Origin: Euryhalocaulis sp050486445
GTDB taxonomy: Bacteria > Pseudomonadota > Alphaproteobacteria > Caulobacterales > Maricaulaceae
DNA length: 64,000 bases
Reading direction: 5' to 3'
Assembly (NCBI GenBank): GCA_050486445.1
Contig: JBJHDH010000006.1
Span: 1-64,000, forward strand
Part shown: positions 25,564 through 33,501 of the stretch, piece after piece
Layout of the letters: each line of letters starts with the position of its first letter
Numbering within the stretch: position 1 is the stretch's first letter
Program-made: the position numbers and the translations under genes
The notes under the pieces: generated by a model
Told to the model about the DNA's origin: nothing
Databases searched by the model: none
Seen by the model: only the letters and a program-made list of their open reading frames with translations

Positions 25564-27150
25564 TCAATGCCGGAAATGGCGCATTCCGGTGAACGCCATG
25601 GCGAGACCATGCGCGTCGGCGGCTTCTATCACCTCGTCGTCGCGGATGCTGCCGCCCGGCTGGATGATCGCTGTGGCCCCGGCCTCCACCGCCTGAAGCA
25701 GACCGTCGGCGAAGGGGAAGAAGGCGTCCGACGCGCAGGCCGAACCGTGCGTCAGCGGCCGGTCCCAGCCAGCGGCGCGGCGAGCGTCCTCCGCCTTCTG
25801 CGCGGCGATGCGCGCCGAATCGACGCGGCTCATCTGGCCCGCGCCGATCCCCGCGGTCTGGCCGTCCTTGGCATAGACGATGGCGTTGGACTTTACGTGC
25901 TTGGCCACGCGCCAGGCGAACAGCATGTCGCTCAGCTCCTGCGCGTCCGGCTCGCGCTTTGTCACGATGTTCAGATCGGCGGCGGTGATGTGGCCCGCAT
26001 CGCGCGTCTGCACCAGAAGCCCGCCCGCCACCGTGCGCACCAGATGGCCGGGCGCGCGCGGATCGGGCAGCGCGCCGGTGAGCAGCAGGCGCAGATTGGG
26101 CTTGGCGGCGAACACGGAAAGCGCATCCGCGTCCGCGTCCGGCGCGATCACCACTTCGGAAAACACCATGGTGATGGCGCGGGCCGCCGCGCCGTCCAGC
26201 ATCGTGTTCGTTGCGATCACGCCGCCAAAGGCCGAGACCGGATCGCAGGCCAGCGCGCGCGCGTGCGCCTCTGCGAGATTTGCGCCCACGGCCACGCCGC
26301 ACGGATTGGCGTGCTTGACGATGATGATGGCCGGCTGGACGGAATCGAACTCCGCCGCCAGCTCGAAGGCGGCGTCGGCGTCGGCGATATTGTTATAGCT
26401 GAGTTCCTTGCCCTGGGCCTGCCGCGCCGTGGCGACGCCCGGCCGCGGCCGCCCCCCGGCATAGAAGGCCGCCTGCTGATGCGGGTTTTCACCATAGCGC
26501 AACGTCATGGCGCGGCGTCCGCCAAAGGCGCGGAAATCCGGATTTTCCACCCCCGCCTCATGCGCCATCCAGGCGGAGACCGCCGCGTCATAGGCGCCGG
26601 TGCGGGCATAGGCCTTCGCGGCCAGACGCAGGCGCGTGGCGGCCGTTACACCGCCGCCGGATTCCAGCTCGGCCAGCGCCGCGTCCACATCCTCGCCCTC
26701 GACGCAGACAGTGACGAAATCGTGGTTCTTCGCCGCGGCGCGGATCATGGCCGGTCCGCCAATGTCGATATTCTCGATACATTCATCGAAGCCCGCGCCG
26801 CGTGCGCGCGTCTGCTCGAACGGATAGAGATTGACCCACAAAAGGTCGATCTCCGCGATGCCATGTTCGTGCATCGCCGCCATGTGCGCCGCGTCGTCGC
26901 GCCGGGCCAGCAGGCCGCCATGCACGCCGGGATGCAGCGTCTTCACGCGCCCGTCCATCATTTCCGGAAATCCGGTCAGGTCAGAGACATCGCGCACAGC
27001 GAGCCCGGAATCCGAGAGCGCCTTCGCCGTGCCGCCGGTGGAGACCAGTTCGACGCCCAGCGCCGCCAGACGTTTTGCGCGCTCGACAAGCCCGGTCTTG
27101 TCGGAGACCGAGATCAGGGCGCGGCGCACGGGAGTCGGGTTCTGGTTCAT
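25564..27150 (-). CDS. purH: Bifunctional AICAR transformylase/IMP cyclohydrolase
   Basis: Catalyses the last two steps of IMP synthesis. The 528-residue protein has the IMP cyclohydrolase (MGS-like) domain first, with SVSDKTGLVERAKRLAALGV (about residues 14-33) and STGGTAKAL. The AICAR transformylase domain follows, with RYGENPHQQAAFY, NPCGVAVG (near residue 282), DPVSAFGGV and the C-terminal ACASDAFFPFADGL and GGSIRDDEV. It ends immediately before a palindromic repeat and follows the heparinase-like gene in the rsmB-slyB-like-rpe-heparinase-purH run. Confidence 0.97.
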   Translation of the reverse strand: MNQNPTPVRRALISVSDKTGLVERAKRLAALGVELVSTGGTAKALSDSGLAVRDVSDLTGFPEMMDGRVKTLHPGVHGGLLARRDDAAHMAAMHEHGIAEIDLLWVNLYPFEQTRARGAGFDECIENIDIGGPAMIRAAAKNHDFVTVCVEGEDVDAALAELESGGGVTAATRLRLAAKAYARTGAYDAAVSAWMAHEAGVENPDFRAFGGRRAMTLRYGENPHQQAAFYAGGRPRPGVATARQAQGKELSYNNIADADAAFELAAEFDSVQPAIIIVKHANPCGVAVGANLAEAHARALACDPVSAFGGVIATNTMLDGAAARAITMVFSEVVIAPDADADALSVFAAKPNLRLLLTGALPDPRAPGHLVRTVAGGLLVQTRDAGHITAADLNIVTKREPDAQELSDMLFAWRVAKHVKSNAIVYAKDGQTAGIGAGQMSRVDSARIAAQKAEDARRAAGWDRPLTHGSACASDAFFPFADGLLQAVEAGATAIIQPGGSIRDDEVIEAADAHGLAMAFTGMRHFRH

Positions 27151-27191
27151 CGCAAGCTTTCGATTGTTCTGTTCGAGGGTCTGGCCGGCTT

Positions 27192-28907
27192 CTATTCCGC
27201 GCGGCGCAGGGCCCAGCGCACGCGGTTGGACTCCGCCTCCGGCCCGGCGTCCGGCCGCGCCGCGCCATAGATCACCAATTGCTCGCAGCCGCGCGGCGGC
27301 GCGCCGGCGGCCAGGTATGCGCTTTTTTCCAGCCGCAGCGGCCCGCGATCAGTGCGCAGCCGCCAGCCGGGACCGGAAGGCGGGACGATCAGCGCGCTCA
27401 TCTCGTCGCGCGCCAGCGAGACGCGCAGGCCGGGATAGAGATGGAAGCGAATGGCGAAACCGATGCTGGACCCGGGCAGCGGATCGCGCGACCCCGCCGG
27501 GCGGAACAGCATGTCCTCGGCGCGCAGATCGTCGCCGGTGACGGAAAGATACAGCCGCCGCCGGTGCACCAGACCGAAGGCGCGGCGATAGCCGTCATGC
27601 GCGGCCTCTATCCAGCGGCCCTCTTCTTCTGCCCGCACGCGCGATTCCAGCGAGCGTGCGCCGGCCGCGAAGCGTCCGCCCAGCAGCCGCCGGGCGATGC
27701 GTCCGCGCGGCAGCCGGGCCGAGGATGTTTCCTCCGCGACAAGGGTGGAATGCGCCGCGGTGGCGCGCACCGGCGCGCGCCAGTCGGCGGGCTGGTTCGC
27801 CGCCCAGCCGCAATTCACGATCAGGCGCTGCGGGCCGTGGGAAAATTCGAAGCTGAGCGCGCCGGCGTGCGCTTCGGGCGTATGCGGATCGGGCGGACAG
27901 CCGCCGCCATCGAAAATCAGCATTGAGCGCCCGGCGTCGGCGCGCAGGAACACGCTGTTCGGCGCGGCGGAAAATACCGGGCCGGCGTCCTCGCCGCGCG
28001 CCAGGGCCGCCGCGATCGCATCCGGATCGCCCTCGCCGCCGCCATTGAAGGCGGCCAGCCCGCCATCGCCGTGACGGAAAAACCGGATCGCCGGGATCAG
28101 GCGCGCAATGACCCGGCCCATCGCATCGGGCGGAACCTGTCCGCGCCGGGCCAGCGCATCCTCCACCATCTCCAGCTCCAGCAGCGTGTCCAGCGCCGCC
28201 TCCGGCGAGCGGGAGACATGGCCGCCATCGGGCAGAATCTGGCGCTCGGCCTCGCGCGTCAGCGCCGTGAGCAGCCGGGTCTGCCGCGCCGCCGGCCAGT
28301 CGAGACAGATCGCGGCCAGCGCGGCGGCGGCGCGGGCGATGAGGCGCGGCCGTCCGGGCGCCGCCTCGCCCGCCGCGCGGGCGACATGCTCGGCCTGGGC
28401 CGCCAGCCCGGCCAGCCGCGCACCGCGCGCCGCCGGGTCCGGATCGTCGAACAAAAGCGGCGCAGCGCACAGCCATTCGATCAGACGCGGGCCGGCGATT
28501 TCCGGCGCCCAGGAAAAAATGTTTCCCTCGCCGAAGACGTCTTCCCATTCGTCCCACAGAAAGCCCGCCATCGCCGCCGCCTCGGGCGAGTCCAGCGTGG
28601 CGAGGTCGCGCAGCCAGACGAAGCGGTGCAGGCGTTTTGCGAAATGCCGCGAGGGCGAGGGCCGCCGCCAGGGTGACTGGCCGGCTTCCAGTTCCAGCGT
28701 CTGCCCGGCCAGACGGAACCGGCCGGCGAGAATCTCCGCCCCGCGCGCGGGATCGCCCGGGCACAGGCGCTGCGGATAAAGCGTCAGCGCGCACGGAACG
28801 CCGGTGCGCAGCGAGCGGCGATAGAAGGGGCTGGCGCGCCATTCCTCCAGCGCGGTGCGGCCGACCTGTCCGGCCGCGGCGCCCAGAATCTGTTGGGGAG
28901 AGGCCAT
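27192..28907 (-). CDS. Heparinase II/III-like family protein
   Basis: The ATG at 28907 follows an AGGGGG ribosome site and gives 571 residues. The C-terminal half has the heparinase II/III-like beta-sandwich pattern, for example GALSFEFSHGPQRLIVNCGW and RATAAHSTLVAEETSSA, and an alpha/alpha toroid is expected in the N-terminal half (LATLDSPEAAAMAGFLWDEW). I see no signal peptide, so secretion of a glycan lyase is not obvious. In alphaproteobacteria homologues sit next to rsmB and purH, as here, which suggests a conserved housekeeping role of unknown kind. It lies 19 bases after rpe. Confidence 0.85.
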   Translation of the reverse strand: MASPQQILGAAAGQVGRTALEEWRASPFYRRSLRTGVPCALTLYPQRLCPGDPARGAEILAGRFRLAGQTLELEAGQSPWRRPSPSRHFAKRLHRFVWLRDLATLDSPEAAAMAGFLWDEWEDVFGEGNIFSWAPEIAGPRLIEWLCAAPLLFDDPDPAARGARLAGLAAQAEHVARAAGEAAPGRPRLIARAAAALAAICLDWPAARQTRLLTALTREAERQILPDGGHVSRSPEAALDTLLELEMVEDALARRGQVPPDAMGRVIARLIPAIRFFRHGDGGLAAFNGGGEGDPDAIAAALARGEDAGPVFSAAPNSVFLRADAGRSMLIFDGGGCPPDPHTPEAHAGALSFEFSHGPQRLIVNCGWAANQPADWRAPVRATAAHSTLVAEETSSARLPRGRIARRLLGGRFAAGARSLESRVRAEEEGRWIEAAHDGYRRAFGLVHRRRLYLSVTGDDLRAEDMLFRPAGSRDPLPGSSIGFAIRFHLYPGLRVSLARDEMSALIVPPSGPGWRLRTDRGPLRLEKSAYLAAGAPPRGCEQLVIYGAARPDAGPEAESNRVRWALRRAE

Positions 28908-28926
28908 GGCCGGACCCCCTTTCCCT

Positions 28927-29586
28927 CTATCCGCGCAGCGCGGCGATATTGGCGGCGTAACGCTCCGCTCCGCCGCTGAACACGGCGTTTCCCGCCACCA
29001 GCGCCTGCGCACCCGCCTGTATCACGCGCGGCGCGGTCTGCGGGTTCACCCCGCCATCGATTTCAAGAACGATGTCGCGGCCCGTGGCGTCGATCATCGC
29101 GCGCACGGTTTCGATCTTCGCGATCTGGCTGTCGATGAAGGCCTGTCCGCCAAATCCCGGATTCACCGTCATCACCAGCACGAGATCAAGCATGTCCAGC
29201 ACCGGGGCCAGCGTTTCGGCCGGCGTGCCCGGATTGAGGGCGACGCCCGCTTTCTTGCCCAGCCCGCGGATGGTTTGCAGGCTGCGGTGCAGATGCGGAC
29301 CGGCCTCGGGATGGATGGTGATGATGTCCGCCCCGGCATCGGCGAAGGCGGCCAGATAGGGATCTGCCGGCGCGATCATCAGATGCACGTCGAACGGCTT
29401 TTGCGAATGCGGACGCAGCGCCTTCACCACCGCCGGGCCGATGGTCAGATTGGGCACGAAATGCCCGTCCATCACGTCGATATGAATCCAGTCGGCGCCG
29501 GCGGCGTCGACAGCGCGGACCTCCTCGCCCAGCCGTGCGAAATCAGCGGACAGAATAGAAGGTGCGATCAGCGTCCCGGCCGACAT
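28927..29586 (-). CDS. rpe: Ribulose-phosphate 3-epimerase
   Basis: Interconverts ribulose and xylulose 5-phosphate in the pentose phosphate pathway. The ATG at 29586 gives 219 residues, the usual length; the reading frame runs further upstream but without homology. The TIM-barrel signatures are APSILSADFARLGEE, HIDVMDGHFVPNLTIGP, DVHLMI and VMTVNPGFGGQAFI, including metal-binding His and Asp residues. It is followed by the heparinase-like gene after 19 bases. Confidence 0.97.
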   Translation of the reverse strand: MSAGTLIAPSILSADFARLGEEVRAVDAAGADWIHIDVMDGHFVPNLTIGPAVVKALRPHSQKPFDVHLMIAPADPYLAAFADAGADIITIHPEAGPHLHRSLQTIRGLGKKAGVALNPGTPAETLAPVLDMLDLVLVMTVNPGFGGQAFIDSQIAKIETVRAMIDATGRDIVLEIDGGVNPQTAPRVIQAGAQALVAGNAVFSGGAERYAANIAALRG

Positions 29587-29653
29587 GACCAGCGCATAAC
29601 AATACGCTCTTCCCTGCGCAAGCGAGGAGACCGGAATGAGGTGCGGGAGCCGG

Positions 29654-29688
29654 AAAAACAGCGGCCGCCGCGCCGGGCGCGGCGGCCG
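29654..29688 (-). terminator. Strong intrinsic terminator after the SlyB-like gene
   Basis: A perfect 12-bp all-GC stem (29662-29673 with 29677-29688, loop CGG). On the minus strand it is followed by CTGTTTTTCC. It lies 26 bases after the stop of the SlyB-like gene and separates it from rpe. Confidence 0.9.
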
Positions 29689-29713
29689 TGGGACTGTAGG
29701 GGACCGGAACCGG

Positions 29714-30220
29714 TCAGTAGTAGGCGGCGCCGCCGGTCTGCGGATAGACCCGGGCGTTCTGGCCCATTTCCACAAAGACGCGGGTGCCGACCGGGATGGC
29801 CTGGCCGCCCTGGGCGATGGTGACCAGCTCGCGATTGTCCAGCTCCACCGTGTAGGCGAAACCCTGGCCGGTATAGGCGGCCCGCTGGATTTCGCGACCG
29901 ATCAGCGCGCCGGCCACGGCGCCCAGCGCCCCGCCTGCGATGCGTCCGCGCGTGTCGCCGCCCAGCGCCGCGCCGCCCACGCCGCCGACAACGGCGCCGG
30001 CGGCTGTGCCGCCCTGGAGATTGCCCTCCTGGAAGGTGACCGGCCGTACGCCGACCACGGTGCCCGGCTGGGTATGGGCGATGGCGCCCTGCTCATAGCG
30101 GCCGTAATTCGTGGGGCCGTAAGGCGTGGCGCAGGCGCTCAGCGCCAAGCCCGCACCCACCAGAATCGCGGCGCCGATTTTCGGCCCGGTTTTCAGGGAA
30201 ATGGTTTGGGAAATGCTCAT
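29714..30220 (-). CDS. Glycine-zipper outer-membrane lipoprotein, SlyB-like
   Basis: The ATG at 30220, seven bases after a GGAGGG site, gives 168 residues. A lipoprotein signal ends in the lipobox LALSAC (Cys near residue 30). A glycine-zipper segment follows (about residues 70-110, GGTAAGAVVGGVGGAALGGD and on), then a C-terminal beta domain with YTVELDNRELVTIAQGG. This is the SlyB/Pcp/17-kDa surface antigen family, which stabilises the outer membrane. It is closed by a strong terminator and lies 55 bases after rsmB. Confidence 0.9.
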   Translation of the reverse strand: MSISQTISLKTGPKIGAAILVGAGLALSACATPYGPTNYGRYEQGAIAHTQPGTVVGVRPVTFQEGNLQGGTAAGAVVGGVGGAALGGDTRGRIAGGALGAVAGALIGREIQRAAYTGQGFAYTVELDNRELVTIAQGGQAIPVGTRVFVEMGQNARVYPQTGGAAYY

Positions 30221-30275
30221 TTTCGCCCTCCATGGCGGCTCCGCGTCGCGCGCGGGGAAATCCAACGGGTCCGGC

Positions 30276-31625
30276 TTAGGTCTCTGCATTTGAACCGAAG
30301 CTGAACGGCGCCTTCTCCAGTCGCAGGATGAAAAAACCGTCAAGCCCGCCTTTGTCTGCCCAAAACGCGGGAAGCACGCGGACCGTTCCGCCGGGACGAA
30401 GCGAAGCGGCCAGGCCCGGAACCTCCTCCGGCCGTACGGGAAAGATACGCAGATCGGGCCGGCGCGCCAGCAGCGGCGCGATGTGCGCCTCGCCCTCCTC
30501 GGGCTGGAGCGAGCAGACGCAATAAACAAGCCGCCCGCCGGGGCGGAGCAGATCGGCGGCGCGGTCCAGCAGACGGGCTTGCAGGCCGGCCAGAGCGGCG
30601 ATGTCGGCGGGGCGGCGCAGAAAGGCGGCGTCCGGGCTGCGGCGCAGCGTGCCGGTGGCTGAACACGGCGCATCCAGCAGCACCGCATCGGCCTGCGCCC
30701 CGGGAGACCAGCTCAGCGCGTCTTCCGCCACGATCTCCGCATCAAGGCCGGTGCGCGCCAGATTCCGCCGCAGCCGCTCCAGCCGCGCGGGGGAAGCATC
30801 GACAGCGGCAACGCGCGCGCCCGCGGCGGCGCATTGCAGCGTCTTGCCGCCCGGCGCGGCGCAGAGATCATAGACCGTCTCGCCCGGGCGCGGCGCCAGC
30901 AGGCGCGCGGGCAGGGCGCTGGCGGCGTCCTGCACCCACCATGCGCCGTCATTGAAGCCGGGGATCGCCTCGATCCGGCCGCCGCCTTCCAGCCGCACGG
31001 TTCCTGTGGGCAGGATTTCGCCGCCGGTCATGGCGGCCACGGCTTGCGGATCGCTCTTCGCCGTCAGGTCCAGCGGCGGTTCGCGCAGATGCGCGGCGGC
31101 GATGGCGCGCATGGTCTCGGCGCCCCAGGCGCGAATCCAGGATTCGCGCAGCCAGCCCGGAAGATTGGATTCGATGGGCGCGGCCTCTGCGATGGCGGCG
31201 CCGCCTTCGGCGACACGGCGCAGCACGGCGTTGATAAGGCCCTTGAACGGGCGCGTTGCCCGCGCGCTGTCCGCCAGCGCCACATGGCTGCTCACCGCCG
31301 CGTGCGGCGCGACCTTCAGAAAGATCAGCTCCGCCGCCGCGCAGCGCAGAATATTCATGGCCTCCGGCTTTGGCTTGCGCGTCAGAAAGGCGTCCAGCGC
31401 CGCGTCGATCTGGCCGATGCGGCGCAGCGCCGTCGCCGCGATCAGCCGGGCGAAGGCGCGGTCGCGCGCCTCCAGCTCTGCGAAGCCCGGCGCGCTCTCC
31501 AGCCCCTGTTCCAGAAACCGGCGATGGCTCAGCACCGCCTCCAGCGCATGCGCGCTGGCGCGGCGCGCCGCGACGCCGCTGGCGTCTTCGCGGGGTTTGC
31601 CGCCGGCTTTACCGGGTCTGGTCAT
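30276..31625 (-). CDS. rsmB: 16S rRNA (cytosine-967-C5)-methyltransferase RsmB family
   Basis: The ATG at 31625 gives 449 residues. The N-terminal NusB-like domain (about residues 15-140) contains RRASAHALEAVLSHRRFLEQ and PFKGLINAVLRR. The SAM-dependent RsmB/NOP domain follows: DLCAAPGGKTLQCAAAGARV, the catalytic DAPCSATGTLRRSPDA with Cys, and the second cysteine motif VYCVCSLQPEEGE. The NusB-like plus methyltransferase layout indicates RsmB rather than RsmF. Confidence 0.95.
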   Translation of the reverse strand: MTRPGKAGGKPREDASGVAARRASAHALEAVLSHRRFLEQGLESAPGFAELEARDRAFARLIAATALRRIGQIDAALDAFLTRKPKPEAMNILRCAAAELIFLKVAPHAAVSSHVALADSARATRPFKGLINAVLRRVAEGGAAIAEAAPIESNLPGWLRESWIRAWGAETMRAIAAAHLREPPLDLTAKSDPQAVAAMTGGEILPTGTVRLEGGGRIEAIPGFNDGAWWVQDAASALPARLLAPRPGETVYDLCAAPGGKTLQCAAAGARVAAVDASPARLERLRRNLARTGLDAEIVAEDALSWSPGAQADAVLLDAPCSATGTLRRSPDAAFLRRPADIAALAGLQARLLDRAADLLRPGGRLVYCVCSLQPEEGEAHIAPLLARRPDLRIFPVRPEEVPGLAASLRPGGTVRVLPAFWADKGGLDGFFILRLEKAPFSFGSNAET

Positions 31626-31821
31626 AGGCGGCGGGTAGCACGCGGCCTCTGCTTTGTCGCCGGGCGCGGAGTTTCCGTTCGCGCATCGCACATCGTTTCT
31701 GTTCGCGCAGCGCGCGAGGCGCGGATCGCGCGCGAGGGGCAAAGACTATGATCGGGCGCGCATGCGGCTAAACAGAAGGGTCCGAACTCCGCACCGCTCT
31801 CAGCCCGCAGCCGGACCGCTC

Positions 31822-32907
31822 ATGCCCAAATATCTTCTTCCCGCCGCCGCCGCTTTTGCTTTCGCCGCGTTGACCGGCGCGGGCGCAGCGCAGACCGCCT
31901 GTCTCTATGGCGGGCCGGATCCGGCGGCGGATCTCGCCTGCGGCCGCGCGTTCACCGCATCGCCCGCCGCGCCCGCGGCGCCAGTGTCCAATGGCGTGGC
32001 GCAGTCGCGCATTCTCTCTGGCGGCGTCTCTGGCGGCATGCGCGCGGATGGCGCGGCGCAACCCTATCTGGCCGCGCCGCCCTATGCGCCGGCCTGGCCT
32101 TCTCTGCCGGACGGCTATGAGCAGTATCCCGCCCCGCCGCCGGCTTTCCCGCAGGCGCCGGGTGGCTCCGCCTATTCCGCCGATATCCATGACTGGCCCC
32201 CCGATACGTTTGCCTATTCCTATGACAGTCCGGCCGGTGGCGCCTTTGCCTGGCGCTATGAGACGCCGGAAGGTCCGGCCTGGGCCTATGCGTATGAAAC
32301 GCCGGAGGGCTCGGCCTGGGCCTGGGCGTATGATTCCGCGCCCTATGCCGCGCCGCCGCCTTATCCCGGCCCGCATCCGGCTCCGCATCACGACCCTTAT
32401 GCAGGGCCGTATCGCGGACCCTATGCCGATCACGCTTATGGGGGCGCGCATCATGGCGGCTATCACCATGACTGGCGCTATGCCGAGTCGCGGCTGCACG
32501 GCGCCTCGTATCCGCGCATCGTGTGGGAGGCGCAGCATTATTACCGCGAGAGCGAGCGCGTGGTCGCGGTCACGCCGCTGCCCGGCAGAATCTATCTCAG
32601 TCCCTGCTGCGCCGGGGGCGTCGGCTATGGGTATTATTCCGCCCCGCCGGTCTATTACGGTTATGGCGGCGGTGCGGGTTTCGCGGGCGGATTTTCAGGC
32701 GGCGGCTTCGCGGGCGGATCGTTCCTGACCGGCGGGGCGATGGGGGCCGGAACATCCAGCCGCGCGCAGGCGTCGCATTCCAGCGCCGCCTTCGTCTCCG
32801 CCAGGTCGCAGGCGCAGGCCCATGCATCCGGCAATCAGAACGTCGCGGCTGGCGCGCCCTTCGCGCCGCCTGCCTGGCCGGGCGTCGGCGCGAGGACGGG
32901 GTGGTAG
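31822..32907 (+). CDS. Secreted repetitive Tyr/Pro/Ala/Gly-rich protein, function unknown
   Basis: Not recognised. The ATG at 31822 begins a signal peptide (MPKYLLPAAAAFAFAALTGA, cut after about residue 28); an ATG 20 codons upstream is less likely. Of 361 residues, about 50-200 are low complexity, rich in Pro, Tyr, Ala and His, with two imperfect copies of YETPEGxAWAxAY (about residues 146-170). A more ordinary segment (RIVWEAQHYYRESERVVAVT) follows, then a Gly-rich stretch with repeated GGGFAGG and a Ser/Gln/Ala tail. Three cysteines at most are conserved-looking. Secreted, surface or matrix-like use is only a guess. It directly precedes the nuclease gene. Confidence 0.6.
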   Translation: MPKYLLPAAAAFAFAALTGAGAAQTACLYGGPDPAADLACGRAFTASPAAPAAPVSNGVAQSRILSGGVSGGMRADGAAQPYLAAPPYAPAWPSLPDGYEQYPAPPPAFPQAPGGSAYSADIHDWPPDTFAYSYDSPAGGAFAWRYETPEGPAWAYAYETPEGSAWAWAYDSAPYAAPPPYPGPHPAPHHDPYAGPYRGPYADHAYGGAHHGGYHHDWRYAESRLHGASYPRIVWEAQHYYRESERVVAVTPLPGRIYLSPCCAGGVGYGYYSAPPVYYGYGGGAGFAGGFSGGGFAGGSFLTGGAMGAGTSSRAQASHSSAAFVSARSQAQAHASGNQNVAAGAPFAPPAWPGVGARTGW

Positions 32908-32944
32908 GAATTCTATCCTAGACAGGACTAGGAATTTCATCCTA
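32905..32944. promoter_or_regulatory. Two tandem dyads TAGGA-N6-TCCTA, possible operator
   Basis: Two perfect inverted repeats with 6-base spacers, 32905-32920 and 32929-32944, start 24 bases apart. The TCCTA of the first and the TAGGA of the second also form an inverted pair. The first base triplet is the stop codon of the gene before; the second dyad ends 10 bases before the nuclease ATG at 32955. It would lie over the start region of the nuclease message. Regulator unknown. Confidence 0.55.
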
Positions 32945-32954
32945 ATCTTGCGGC

Positions 32955-33404
32955 ATGATCCGCCGCGCTTTGCCGTTCGCCAGTCTTGTCCTGTTCACGC
33001 TGCTCGCCCCGCACGCCGCGCGGGCGCAGGCGCCGCGTCTGGCCGGTCCGGTGCCGGCGGAGCTGGTGCGCGTGATCGACGGCGATACGCTGGAGGTGCG
33101 GGTGCAGGTCTGGCTGGAGCAGGAGCTGACCGTGCGGGCGCGGCTGGCCGATGTGGATGCGCCGGAGCTGCGCCGTCCCGGCTGCCCGGCGGAGCGGGAG
33201 CTGGCCGAACAGGCGCGCGATTTTGTGGCGCGGGCGCTGGGCGAGGGGGCGCTGTCGCTGAGCGACATCACGCACGACAAATACGCCCGCCGGGTGGTGG
33301 CGCGGGTGCGCGACGCGCAGGGCCGCGATCTTTCGGAATTGCTGCTGGAGGCCGGGCTGGCGCTGCCCTATCCCGCGCGCGGCGCCTGGTGCGGGGATTC
33401 CTGA
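32955..33404 (+). CDS. Secreted thermonuclease-family (SNase-like) protein
   Basis: 149 residues with a signal peptide (about residues 1-25, ending AARAQ). The SNase fold signatures are VRVIDGDTLEVRV near residue 38 (with the metal-binding Asp) and VRARLADVDAPELRRPGCPAE, where Arg and Glu are catalytic candidates, followed by DKYARRVVARV (the second Arg). The size fits a single SNase domain. Two tandem dyads lie just upstream. It is expected to cut nucleic acids in the periplasm or outside; that is inference from the family. Confidence 0.9.
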   Translation: MIRRALPFASLVLFTLLAPHAARAQAPRLAGPVPAELVRVIDGDTLEVRVQVWLEQELTVRARLADVDAPELRRPGCPAERELAEQARDFVARALGEGALSLSDITHDKYARRVVARVRDAQGRDLSELLLEAGLALPYPARGAWCGDS

Positions 33405-33501
33405 TCGCCAGATCCGCCAAACATTGACCGAATCGGCGGCGGGGCGCTGTTATGCAGCCCTCCGGCGCGGCCAGCGCGCCGGGATGAGGGGGCATCCGGC
33501 G

